Assembly (NCBI GenBank): GCA_045537695.1
Contig: JAZSQB010000071.1
Span: 1-22,945 of the forward strand
DNA: 22,945 bases
Source: RGIG2041 sp045537695
GTDB taxonomy: Bacteria > Bacillota > Clostridia > UBA1381 > UMGS1253
Direction of reading: 5' to 3'
This document shows positions 1 to 7,678 of the stretch, piece after piece (position 1 is the first letter of the stretch; each line of letters begins with the position of its first letter). The notes beneath the pieces are model-generated. The model searched no databases, had not been told where the DNA came from, and saw nothing but the letters and a program-made list of their open reading frames with translations. Made by a program: the position numbers and the translations under genes.

Positions 1-365
1 TCGCCCATAAGCCCGTGCAAAAATGCGCGGTCGTTCGCGCTGGGAAGTACCGGATTTAAAATACTGTTTGTCTTACTTTTTAGCAAATCCCGCACTTGCT
101 TTTGTTCTTCTGCTGCACCGTATAATTGTCGATTCAACTGACGATCCCCGGCAGTCGGAAATCCGTTGCTTTTTAGAAAGCCCTGCGTTTTGCTTTGGTT
201 GCTTGGCGCGTATAGGTAATCGAGCGCAGACCCTGCGACCGCATCATCGTCAAAGATACCTGTGTATTTTTGCGGTTTGTTTCTTTCATTATACTCCTTT
301 CTTGCATTTTTGTCCAGTGTTAGGGCCGTATTTGCCGATTCTGTCCAATAGTTTTTTCTAATCAT
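1..365 (-). CDS. Unrecognised protein, N-terminal 121 residues (3' end outside window)
   Basis: Reading the minus strand from the ATG at 365 gives 121 codons without a stop to the window edge, so the C-terminus is missing. A GAAAGGAG ribosome-binding site lies 7 nt upstream of the ATG and an extended -10 element lies before that, which supports a real gene. The product starts MIRKNYWTES. It is hydrophilic, rich in Asn, Gln, Lys and Ser, and has no signal peptide or membrane segment in the visible part. It contains the stretches GSALDYLYAPSNQSKTQGFL and FPTAGDRQLNRQLYG, which I do not recognise. The composition would fit a phage- or mobile-element-type accessory protein, but that is only an impression. 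No function is assigned. Confidence 0.6.
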   Translation of the reverse strand, partial: MIRKNYWTESANTALTLDKNARKEYNERNKPQKYTGIFDDDAVAGSALDYLYAPSNQSKTQGFLKSNGFPTAGDRQLNRQLYGAAEEQKQVRDLLKSKTNSILNPVLPSANDRAFLHGLMG

Positions 366-394
366 ATTTTGCGCTCCTTTCTATATCGTTTCGT

Positions 395-403
395 ATTGTA
401 ACA
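395..403 (-). promoter_or_regulatory. Extended -10 promoter for the left-edge gene
   Basis: On the minus strand TGTTACAAT fits an extended -10 (TGnTATAAT), about 30 nt upstream of the ATG at 365. No good -35 is visible, as is usual for extended -10 promoters. Confidence 0.4.
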
Positions 404-453
404 TAAAAATTACCTCTACTACTATCAGCTTTAATTGCCTGCAAATGCAAATC

Positions 454-489
454 AAAAGGAGCTCCCTTCTTCGAAGGAAGCTCCTTTTT
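454..489 (-). terminator. Intrinsic terminator after cls
   Basis: Arms 454-469 and 473-488 pair over 16 positions with one mismatch around a TTC loop. The minus-strand 3' side ends in TTTT. The first base of the cls stop codon (488-490) lies in the stem. Confidence 0.8.
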
Positions 490-2020
490 ACATCAATGGT
501 GCAAATAAGCGAAAAATCTCTTCAAGCAGCCGCACAAACGGATTGACTTTGCAGTCCTTTTCCGTGATGCGTTTGCATTTCAGAAGCGTTGCATTAAAAT
601 CCACTGCCAGCTGCCGTACCGCGCGGCTTCCATGCATCCACACACCGCACTCAAAATGCAAATACAAGCTGCGAAAATCCAAGTTTGCCGTGCCAATCGT
701 CGCCACGGCATCATCACTGACAAAGGTTTTCGAGTGGATAAAACCGTCGGTGTATTCATAAATTTCCACGCCGGCGTTAATCAACTCTCTGTAATACGAG
801 CGCGTGGTAAAATGTACAAATCGCTTGTCCCACTTATGCGGCGTCACAATTTTGACATCTACCCCGCTCTTCGCCGCCAGGCAGAGCGCACTGACCATAC
901 TGTCATCCAAAATCAGATACGGCGTGTTAATATACACATAGTGCTTTGCCGTGTTAATCATCTGCAAATACACGTGCTCACAGATATTTTCCCTGTCCAT
1001 CGGACTGTCCGCATACGGCAGCACCAGACCATCACTTTCCGGCAACGCATCTGCCGATGGCTGAAACTGCGCATACTCCACCTTGCTCTTTGTACAAAGC
1101 GACCACATTTCTAAAAACATTACCGTAAAGCTCCACGCCGCTGCGCCCGTAATGCGCACACCGGCGTCCTTCCAATGGCCGTGTTTTTCATAGGCATTAA
1201 TATATTCATCCGCCAGATTGATACCGCCGGTAAAGGCAGTTTTCCCGTCAATCACCGCGATTTTTCTGTGGTCACGGTTATTTTGAATTGTCGATAAAAA
1301 TGGGCGGAACGGATTAAATACATATGCCTGTATTCCCTTTTTTCTCAAAAACTGCGCATAATCCTTCGGCAACAGAAAAAAGCATCCTACATCATCGTAA
1401 ATCAATCGCACGTCCACACCCTGCGCCGCCTTTTCTACCAAGATATCCAGAATGCTGTTCCACATGATGCCTTCCTGCACAATAAAATATTCCAAAAAGA
1501 TATACTTTTCTGCCTTTGCAAGCTCTGTAAGCAGCGCTTCAAAAAATGCTTCCCCAGGTGAATAATACTGCGTCTGCGAATGTGCATACACCGGAAAAAG
1601 CGCACACCTTTCCAGATAACGTATCGGCATTTCATATGCCGGTGCCACCTTGGCTGCTTCCCTTTCTATACCGGCACCGGAAAAATAAACATCCGCTGTT
1701 TCCACTGCAATTGCATCCATACGCTTTTTAAATAACCGCGTAGAAGTCTGGGACACAAACATTAAATAAAATAGCCCGCCAAACACTGGAAAAAGCAAAA
1801 TCAAAAAGACCCAGGTCAGCTTATAAGCACCCTTGGTTTTCCGAATGACAATATGCAGTGCCACCAACAAACTGACCAGACTTAACGCCGAACTGACCCA
1901 CGTCACTGCACGACTGGAGCTGAAAATCAGATACAGCATCATCGCAATCTGCATCAAAAGCAGAATCGCAATATAAAACCTGTAGCGGAACAGCACACGA
2001 AACCATCGCTTCTGAAACAT
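488..2020 (-). CDS. cls: Cardiolipin synthase (two-PLD-domain type)
   Basis: A 510-aa membrane phosphatidyltransferase that condenses two phosphatidylglycerol molecules into cardiolipin and glycerol. The N-terminus has hydrophobic segments at about 15-33, 41-59 and 69-89, the usual Cls membrane anchor. Two phospholipase D HKD motifs follow. The first is H251-x-K253-x4-D258 in DHRKIAVIDGKTAFTGGIN. The second is H429-x-K431-x4-D436 in IHSKTFVSDDAVATIGTAN. Length and architecture match Firmicute Cls. The ATG at 2020 has an AAAGGG ribosome-binding site 7 nt upstream. A perfect TTGACA lies at 2054-2059 on the minus strand, but the nearest -10 (TAAAGA) is only 15 nt away, so the promoter is uncertain; read-through from the flavoprotein operon is possible. 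Confidence 0.93.
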   Translation of the reverse strand: MFQKRWFRVLFRYRFYIAILLLMQIAMMLYLIFSSSRAVTWVSSALSLVSLLVALHIVIRKTKGAYKLTWVFLILLFPVFGGLFYLMFVSQTSTRLFKKRMDAIAVETADVYFSGAGIEREAAKVAPAYEMPIRYLERCALFPVYAHSQTQYYSPGEAFFEALLTELAKAEKYIFLEYFIVQEGIMWNSILDILVEKAAQGVDVRLIYDDVGCFFLLPKDYAQFLRKKGIQAYVFNPFRPFLSTIQNNRDHRKIAVIDGKTAFTGGINLADEYINAYEKHGHWKDAGVRITGAAAWSFTVMFLEMWSLCTKSKVEYAQFQPSADALPESDGLVLPYADSPMDRENICEHVYLQMINTAKHYVYINTPYLILDDSMVSALCLAAKSGVDVKIVTPHKWDKRFVHFTTRSYYRELINAGVEIYEYTDGFIHSKTFVSDDAVATIGTANLDFRSLYLHFECGVWMHGSRAVRQLAVDFNATLLKCKRITEKDCKVNPFVRLLEEIFRLFAPLM

Positions 2021-2079
2021 AGACTTACCCTTTCTTTATCCCGTCGCCTTGCCTGTCAAGGTACGGCAAAAACTCTTAT

Positions 2080-2111
2080 AAAGCGCGCAGGCCTATATGC
2101 CTGCGCGCTTT
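2080..2111 (-). terminator. Terminator of the flavoprotein operon
   Basis: A perfect 13-bp GC-rich stem (AAAGCGCGCAGGC with its complement) around a 6-nt loop, just after the stop of the FAD oxidoreductase. The minus-strand tail is only TTTAT, so it may be leaky. Confidence 0.75.
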
Positions 2112-2124
2112 GTCTGTTTATTTT

Positions 2125-3996
2125 CTATTTATTCCAACGCGCAATTGCAGCATAAGCAACATTTTTAATATTGCGTGCCATACCGCCTTCACTGCTCATC
2201 TTCGGTCTTGTCGTAATTCTGTCGTAATACGTATCATCGTCATAAGCTGCCTGGAATGCCGCAGCAATTTTTGCGCGCAACGCCGGATTTGCATCACCAA
2301 TACGAATCAGCGCAACCGTTGCACCGGACACAAACTGGAAGTATTCGTTGTTGAAATCCGTCACTTTATATCTTGTGCCCATGGCAAATTCCTTTTTGTA
2401 TGCACTTCTGTTGATTTCATTTGGGTCGGAAATAATCTCAATGAGTGTATCCACAATTTCGGCATCACCGAGCTTACCTAAGTGATAAATTGCCATACAG
2501 CCGCGCTGCTGATTGTGCTTTCTGCAGTCGTGGAGCATAATCGGGTCGCGCTCGATTACCATTGCACGTAAAACTTCAACGCCGCTGTCATCTCCCGTAA
2601 TCGCAAGTGCGAATGCCGCGTGCTTTCTGGTGTTTTCATCGGCAGAGGTAATGAGGCCCTTTAAGGTCTTGTTTGCCTTGGTGCCCATCCGCTTCGCAGC
2701 CCAGATGGCCTGCCCCGGTGTATCCGTTGCAAGTCTTGCCTCGAGTTGGGCAGGGTCTGTCGTAAAATGAACATCCTCTTTTACAAGCCGGCTGCCGTCC
2801 CAGTTTCTTATGCCGTCAATACGGTAGCCACGATCAAAGCTGTGGTCTAAGTTACCGCTTGCGAGCATTCTGTCGCGAATCGGCGCATATGGTATGTCAC
2901 GGAGCCTGCAATTATGCTCAACGGCATACATTGCCATATCCGCGCCAAGCTCAGCGAGCTTCTTCATATCCGGCACCATACGCACGCAGCTTGCGATGTC
3001 GCGGTCAACGCCAAGCGCACGGCACGGTACGATAATACCGTCAATCTCTACCGGCACAATGATTTTGTACGGCACCGGTACGGTTACATTGTATGCACCT
3101 AAGTTCGCACCGATGGACCAATCGCCGAGCGAAGGACCGTCAAATGCGATATCCCAACCATGCTTATCTAAGTCAGCGTAAGAATAAAATGCCGGCTCTG
3201 TTGTCTTTTCATCTGCAAAAAGCCCGTCCAGCGTAACCGTCTGCTCTGCAACGATTCTTCTGCCTTCACGCACACCGATAAGCGGCATATGAATCATAAA
3301 TTTATTGGTACCGCGTTCCTCTTTCATTTCAAATGCACGCGAGAAAATGAGTGCCTCGGAGAGGCCCTTGTCATCTCTTTGGTCCACACGACCAAAGTCG
3401 CAGTTCGTTGAACGAACAGCAATACCCTGACGTGCACTCGATACCATCGAGTACGGCTGTGTCAGGCCGTCAAACTTTCTGCCGTATTCACTCTTGCAGC
3501 CCGCCATATGTGCAGTGTATGCATCGCCCGTACAGTCCATCATTACCTTGGACGCTACATTTATGATGCCGTCCGGTGTAATCACCTTCGCGCCCACAAC
3601 CGTATTATTCTCCATATAAATGCCGATAATACTCGATTCATAAAGAATTTCTGCGCCGTTTTTCAGGATGTTTTTCTCCATCAAAATCTTGCAGCTTTCA
3701 ATGCGGTTTCTGGTGTGTTCCGCACGATACGCTGTAATTTCATCATCCAGTGGCACATAACGACCGCCTTTGCAGCCGAAGTAGTTCCCCTGAACACCGC
3801 CGATGGTCATCGTACCGCCGACGCAGTTAAAGCTCTCAATACCAAGCACGCTGAGTCCATTTTCTGCCGCAAACGTTGCTGCAAAACAACCTGCCGTACC
3901 AAGACCGCTGACGATGACGTCAAAGGTCTTATCAAATGCAACACTACCAACCTCTGTTTTTACAATTTCGCCATTTCTCAGTTCACTGATGTACAT
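2125..3996 (-). CDS. FAD-dependent oxidoreductase with HEAT-like C-terminal region
   Basis: A 623-aa protein of the FAD_oxidored type. An N-terminal Rossmann fold at about 24-60 has the FAD loop G31-L-G33-T-A-G36 and an acidic ribose-binding E54. A second family signature, DCTGDA, is at 154-159. GVREGRRIVAEQ at 241-252 resembles the conserved arginine-rich segment of this family. Residues about 430-620 are helical and alanine-rich with HEAT-like repeats (for example RKHAAFALAITGD and RGCMAIYHLGKLGD). No signal peptide is seen, so it is probably cytoplasmic. It is the second gene of an operon: its ATG overlaps the upstream stop as TAATG, with GGGAGG 8 nt before it. The substrate is unknown. 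Family members include sugar- and steroid-active oxidoreductases and poorly characterised enzymes. Confidence 0.85.
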   Translation of the reverse strand: MYISELRNGEIVKTEVGSVAFDKTFDVIVSGLGTAGCFAATFAAENGLSVLGIESFNCVGGTMTIGGVQGNYFGCKGGRYVPLDDEITAYRAEHTRNRIESCKILMEKNILKNGAEILYESSIIGIYMENNTVVGAKVITPDGIINVASKVMMDCTGDAYTAHMAGCKSEYGRKFDGLTQPYSMVSSARQGIAVRSTNCDFGRVDQRDDKGLSEALIFSRAFEMKEERGTNKFMIHMPLIGVREGRRIVAEQTVTLDGLFADEKTTEPAFYSYADLDKHGWDIAFDGPSLGDWSIGANLGAYNVTVPVPYKIIVPVEIDGIIVPCRALGVDRDIASCVRMVPDMKKLAELGADMAMYAVEHNCRLRDIPYAPIRDRMLASGNLDHSFDRGYRIDGIRNWDGSRLVKEDVHFTTDPAQLEARLATDTPGQAIWAAKRMGTKANKTLKGLITSADENTRKHAAFALAITGDDSGVEVLRAMVIERDPIMLHDCRKHNQQRGCMAIYHLGKLGDAEIVDTLIEIISDPNEINRSAYKKEFAMGTRYKVTDFNNEYFQFVSGATVALIRIGDANPALRAKIAAAFQAAYDDDTYYDRITTRPKMSSEGGMARNIKNVAYAAIARWNK

Positions 3997-4757
3997 TACA
4001 GTACGCCTCCCTTCGCATAAAGCACACCCGCATCAAATGCAAGGAGCGGATTGTTGTATGCACAAGACGGCATATATACGATACCGTCCTTCTCTGCCGG
4101 ATAGCCTGCTTTCACTTCGTAATCAAAGCAGTCTGCCACAAAGGCAACCTTGTACTGGGACGGCTTTACATTGTCGATAAAGTCTTTTACAGCGCGTCTT
4201 GCATCTATATAATTTGCCTGCGATGGAACACTGCACTTTACCAGTGTGTCTTCCGGATAGCCCCACTTCTCGGTTTTTACATCCACCGGAAGTGCCGGTG
4301 CATCTTCCTCTTCTGCATTTACCAGGAGATTTAAGCTCTTTGCAACAATCATATCTTTATGTACTGTTGTATCAATTACCTTGTCTGCCGTAAATGTACG
4401 ATAGCCGGAAACGCCATGCGCCTCTACCTTAAAGCCTGCGCCCTCCTTTTCCACGGAAACAATTTCCATATTAAGGAAAATATTTTTGCCCTCCAGCAGG
4501 CTGTATAACGGACTTGCACAGTCAAACAGACATATGCGCTCCCCGTCAAATGCCTCTTTTTCAACAAACTTTGCATAAAGCGCCTTTGCCTCATCCGTAA
4601 AAAGCGCAGCATCATAGTCTGTGCCAAACTTTACCGCGTTTAAGAACTCATAGCCCGCCTGCGGTCTTCTTTCCAGTACCAGACACTTGTCGCCGTAAAC
4701 CTGCACAAGGCCCGCTGCCGTAAAGGTTGCACCAATTATGATTACTTCGTAATGCAT
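3996..4757 (-). CDS. Small FAD/NAD-binding-like protein, partner of the FAD oxidoreductase
   Basis: A 253-aa protein with a flavoprotein-type start: MHYEVIIIGATFTAAG, then CLVLER ending in the ribose-binding E29. The dinucleotide loop is degenerate (G9-A-T-F-T-A-A-G16 instead of GxGxxG). The segments DKVIDTT (126-131) and a C-terminal NPLLAFDAGVLYAKGG resemble later FAD-contact strands. The start is set at 4757, not the ATG at 4763, because AAGGAGG directly abuts the first ATG but is 6 nt from the second. Translation is coupled to the large oxidoreductase downstream (TAATG). It could be an accessory subunit, an FAD-handling partner or a divergent enzyme. At 253 aa it is much shorter than a complete two-domain flavoenzyme. 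Confidence 0.75.
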   Translation of the reverse strand: MHYEVIIIGATFTAAGLVQVYGDKCLVLERRPQAGYEFLNAVKFGTDYDAALFTDEAKALYAKFVEKEAFDGERICLFDCASPLYSLLEGKNIFLNMEIVSVEKEGAGFKVEAHGVSGYRTFTADKVIDTTVHKDMIVAKSLNLLVNAEEEDAPALPVDVKTEKWGYPEDTLVKCSVPSQANYIDARRAVKDFIDNVKPSQYKVAFVADCFDYEVKAGYPAEKDGIVYMPSCAYNNPLLAFDAGVLYAKGGVL

Positions 4758-4797
4758 AACCATCCTCCTTATTTTTATAAAAATTTATATTAACATT

Positions 4798-4826
4798 AGT
4801 ATACCATAGAAAACCGCCGTTGACAA
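4798..4826 (-). promoter_or_regulatory. Sigma-A promoter of the flavoprotein operon
   Basis: On the minus strand TTGTCA (4821-4826), a 17-nt spacer and TATACT (4798-4803) form a near-consensus promoter about 40 nt upstream of the start at 4757. It diverges from the araC promoter across a 113-nt gap (4827-4939). Confidence 0.8.
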
Positions 4827-4939
4827 GTTTTGCTAAAATTTTTTTGCTTTTTTGCACACAGCGATTTTCTACTCTGTTTTCAATATATCATTTCTTCCCC
4901 AAAAATACTACTTGTTTTTTGTCTAAAAATTTCGTTTTC

Positions 4940-4968
4940 TTGCAATTTAGAAATAAATATGTTATACT
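4940..4968 (+). promoter_or_regulatory. Sigma-A promoter of the AraC-family regulator
   Basis: TTGCAA (4940-4945), a 17-nt spacer and TATACT (4963-4968). Transcription would start near 4975, leaving a leader of only about 12 nt that holds the AGAGGTGA ribosome-binding site. Confidence 0.75.
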
Positions 4969-4986
4969 GTTGCAGAGGTGAAGACG

Positions 4987-5784
4987 ATGCTGCACGTAAA
5001 CAAAAATACAATATCTGTGATGAAGTTAGAAAAAAATGCCGGCGATGCCACGGGTGCGGAGGCGGTAAGCTATGCCGGTCTGCGCTTATGCTTCGTACTG
5101 CGCGGCAGTGCCGAGTGGCAAATCAATGACCGTATATACACCGTCAGCGCAGGCGATATCGTTTTTTTAAGCGACCGTCAGCGGCGCCGTTTTGTTTCCT
5201 ACGGCAAGGACGGTTTTTCCCTGACGGCATTATCGCTCAACAGACAAAGCTTTGCCGGCACAAGCCATTTTTCGTTTTTTCTCAACTGCATCCGTGAACG
5301 TGACGGCATGTTGCGAAGCGAAGCACTGTCCGACATTTTAAACGAGCTGTACGCAGAACTGAAACAAACAAAAAAGCCAAGCTATGCTCTGGTTTCCGCC
5401 AAGCTGACGGAGTTTTTTATCAAAGCGGAACGCCTGACGGGGTTTTCCGCGGAAAGCGCCGTAAAAATCGACAAAAATATGCTCAGAATTTTAGACCACA
5501 TTGATACACACATCACCGAAAAAGTAAGTCTTTCCGCGCTTGCCCGGATGGCAGGCTTTACGGAAAGCTCCTTTTCCAGATGGTTTGCCAAGCAAAACGG
5601 CATTTCCTTTAAAAAATATATTATGGGCAAAAAGGTTGCCCACGCCATTTTTCTGTTGGAAACCACCGACCAGAAGGTCATCGACATTGCATTTGCGTGC
5701 GGTTTTGACTCCATCAGCGGCTTTTATGATGCCTTCCGCAAGGTTACGGGCACCACGCCGAATAAATTTACGTATATCGTGTAG
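4987..5784 (+). CDS. AraC-family transcriptional regulator
   Basis: A 265-aa regulator. An N-terminal cupin-like sensing region at about 25-75 includes GSAEWQINDRIYTVSAGDIV. The C-terminal AraC DNA-binding domain at about 165-262 has two helix-turn-helix units (SLSALARMAGFTESSFSRWF and VIDIAFACGFDSISGFYDAF) and ends in GTTPNKF. The ATG at 4987 is preferred over an in-frame GTG at 4978, because the GTG lies inside the AGAGGTGA ribosome-binding site that serves the ATG. The gene diverges from the flavoprotein operon, so it probably controls it in response to a small ligand bound by the cupin. The ligand is not known. Downstream it converges on the MFS gene. Confidence 0.9.
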   Translation: MLHVNKNTISVMKLEKNAGDATGAEAVSYAGLRLCFVLRGSAEWQINDRIYTVSAGDIVFLSDRQRRRFVSYGKDGFSLTALSLNRQSFAGTSHFSFFLNCIRERDGMLRSEALSDILNELYAELKQTKKPSYALVSAKLTEFFIKAERLTGFSAESAVKIDKNMLRILDHIDTHITEKVSLSALARMAGFTESSFSRWFAKQNGISFKKYIMGKKVAHAIFLLETTDQKVIDIAFACGFDSISGFYDAFRKVTGTTPNKFTYIV

Positions 5785-5880
5785 GGAATGTAAAAATGCC
5801 CCGAAAGGGCGCGGGTCCTCCCGTGCAATATCGTTTGAATCGTATGCCGTAGAGGCGGATATCTTCCACCTGTTTTCATA

Positions 5881-5917
5881 AAAAAGGTGATGCAAATCCA
5901 CTTTGCATCACCTTTTT
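5881..5917. terminator. Bidirectional terminator between araC-type regulator and MFS genes
   Basis: A perfect 16-bp stem, AAAAAGGTGATGCAAA (5881-5896) with its complement (5902-5917), around TCCAC. T-runs follow on both strands. It ends directly at the MFS stop codon. The stretch 5785-5880 holds no gene. Confidence 0.9.
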
Positions 5918-7120
5918 CTATTCTACTTTCGTTTTTATTCTACCCGTAAACAACAGGCACACCGCCAGTACAAGCGGAAAAATTGCGCCTGCCAGGATGC
6001 CGTAACGCAGTGCCATCGGCTGCATCGCCGGCGAAAGCAGCTTCTGTGCCACATCGGAAACTATGCCGGTGACCCACGGTCCAAGCGAGCATCCCATATC
6101 GCCAGCCATCGCCAGAAGAGCAAACAATACCGCACCGCCGTGGGGGAATGTGCGGCTGCCGTAGGAATACGTTGCGGGCCACAAAACTGCAACCGTCACG
6201 CCGCAGAAAGCACAGCCGATGAGCGCAAACACCGGCGATGCCAGTGCCGCAAGCAAATAACACACCACGCACGCGATTGCGGACACAAGCAGCTGCGTCT
6301 CCGTACGTATACGCTCACCAATAACACTTGCTGTCACTCTGCCAATGCCCATAAATACGGCAAACAGACATGGGCCCGCCAAATCGCCGACGAATTTGTC
6401 TACACCGAGACCGCGCTGGGCAAATAGCGATGCCCATTGCGCCATACAAAGCTCCGCTGCACCTGCACAGAGCATAATGACCAACAATACCCAAAACCGT
6501 TTTCTGGAAAAGAGTGTCTTTGCCGAAACGGTTTTTCCTTCCTTCAAAAGCGGCACAAAGGGTGCACGCAAAAAAACGAAGGTGTTACACAATGGAACCA
6601 AAGACCAAACCAACGGTAAAATCCACCATTCTGCCATCGAAAACAGCTTTAGATACACCGTGGATAACAGCACAACCGCGACTTGTCCCCAACAGTAAAA
6701 CGAGTGCAAAAGACTCATAGATGCCGATTTGGACTTGCTCGGCAATGCCTCCAAGACCGGACTTGCCATCACTTCATTGAGTCCGCCGCCAATCGCATAA
6801 AGCACCGTGGAAAGCATCAAGCCGATATACGGCTTGGGCAAAAGCAGCGGCAAAAGCGCCATCGCCCATAAGCCGACCGTGCTGAAGGTATGCGAAAGCA
6901 GCATACCGCGACGCGGCCCAATTTTATCCGCAAATTTTACCGCCAGTAAATCGGTAAGCAGCTGCACCATAAAATTCACCAGTATCAGTCTGCCGAGGCT
7001 TTCGAAGGAAACGTGGTAGATATCCTGAAAAACGACGAACAAAACCGGTGCCAGATTATTGACAACCGCCTGCATAAACAGAGAGATATAACATCCCCAA
7101 CGGGTTCTTGTGTAATTCAT
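5918..7120 (-). CDS. Major facilitator superfamily transporter
   Basis: A 400-aa, strongly hydrophobic protein with about 12 predicted membrane segments, the normal size for MFS carriers. The loop FADKIGPRRG at about 63-72 matches the conserved MFS motif between helices 2 and 3. A second-half segment begins near RKRFWVLLVIMLCAGAAELC. The ATG at 7120 has GAGGAG 7 nt upstream. The substrate cannot be read from sequence; drug export or sugar uptake are both possible. It lies 11 nt after the stop of the DUF896 gene and is probably co-transcribed with it. It ends tail-to-tail with the AraC-type regulator, so a functional link with that regulator is not implied. Confidence 0.88.
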   Translation of the reverse strand: MNYTRTRWGCYISLFMQAVVNNLAPVLFVVFQDIYHVSFESLGRLILVNFMVQLLTDLLAVKFADKIGPRRGMLLSHTFSTVGLWAMALLPLLLPKPYIGLMLSTVLYAIGGGLNEVMASPVLEALPSKSKSASMSLLHSFYCWGQVAVVLLSTVYLKLFSMAEWWILPLVWSLVPLCNTFVFLRAPFVPLLKEGKTVSAKTLFSRKRFWVLLVIMLCAGAAELCMAQWASLFAQRGLGVDKFVGDLAGPCLFAVFMGIGRVTASVIGERIRTETQLLVSAIACVVCYLLAALASPVFALIGCAFCGVTVAVLWPATYSYGSRTFPHGGAVLFALLAMAGDMGCSLGPWVTGIVSDVAQKLLSPAMQPMALRYGILAGAIFPLVLAVCLLFTGRIKTKVE

Positions 7121-7131
7121 TTCTATGCTCC

Positions 7132-7356
7132 TCAGGAAAATGGTGTCTGCTTTTTTGTTGTCTTCTTAAGCGGTTTTTCATTGCCGTGTTCATCTACAAT
7201 ATAGACACTTTTCAATGTCTGCTCCGTGCCGGCGCGAAAGGCCGCAATATACTGCGCGCGTAACTGTGCCTGCTCCTGCTTTTCTTCCTCCGTTAAACCT
7301 TGTGCGCGCGATTTTTTCGCAAGTGCATTAATGCGCTCAATCATTTTTTTATCCAT
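7132..7356 (-). CDS. DUF896 family protein (YnzC-like)
   Basis: A 74-aa, highly charged helical protein: MDKKMIERINALAKKSRAQG, then GLTEEEKQEQAQLRAQYIAAFR, ending with LKSVYIVDEHGNE. This is the layout of the DUF896/YnzC family: an N-terminal helical hairpin and the IVDE-G-N tail. B. subtilis YnzC is encoded in the SOS-controlled yneA operon. The molecular function is unknown. GGAGG lies 9 nt before the ATG. I see no LexA box upstream here, so SOS control is not supported in this genome. Confidence 0.85.
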   Translation of the reverse strand: MDKKMIERINALAKKSRAQGLTEEEKQEQAQLRAQYIAAFRAGTEQTLKSVYIVDEHGNEKPLKKTTKKQTPFS

Positions 7357-7678
7357 TTTACTCTGCCTCCATTTTTTTGCTTAAAGTTCTTTTCCTTTTT
7401 CATTTGTTATACGCTTCTGCGTCCAAGCTGCATGAAAATGCCGCATAAAAATACGAAGTTTCATAAAAATTGCTTCGCAGTAAAACCATAAGAAAAGCAC
7501 GCCGAAGCGTGCTTATCCGAAAGCGAAAATTCACCTTTGAAAATGCCTTGACCTAAAACATACGAATTTTTGCGTAGATTTTGGTGCATACACACGTATG
7601 TACATGAATTTTTCCGCGGTATTGCGCTGAATTTGCCTTTTTAAACCCTGAGGTGTTCGATTCCCCTCGGCTTATGCA
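7357..7678. other. 322-bp intergenic stretch: terminator, tRNA-T-arm-like fragment, no gene
   Basis: No open frame with a ribosome-binding site was found on either strand. It contains a UUCG-loop terminator (7491-7514), about 165 nt of probable 3' untranslated RNA of the S1 gene, a hairpin-capable ACATACG/CGTATGT pair (7559-7601) and a tRNA-T-arm-like fragment on the plus strand (about 7648-7672) without a matching acceptor or anticodon arm. Confidence 0.5.
7491..7514 (-). terminator. Terminator of the yab/divIC/S1 operon
   Basis: An 8-bp stem, AAGCACGC/GCGTGCTT, whose minus-strand loop is the stable tetraloop TTCG, followed on the minus strand by TTCTT. It lies about 165 nt after the S1 gene stop. 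Confidence 0.7.

Noticed and set aside
180..290. Minus-strand 36-codon frame after AAAGGAGTATAATG inside the left-edge gene
   Set aside because: The ribosome-binding site is only 4 nt from the ATG, the frame is very short, and it lies wholly inside the longer open frame.
23..361. Plus-strand 112-residue open frame at the left edge
   Set aside because: It is antisense to the minus-strand gene 1-365, which has a ribosome-binding site and promoter; the plus frame has none and its composition is unlike a protein.
7357..7440. LexA/SOS box upstream of the DUF896 gene
   Set aside because: YnzC of B. subtilis is SOS-linked, but no GAAC-N4-GTTC-type palindrome is seen here.
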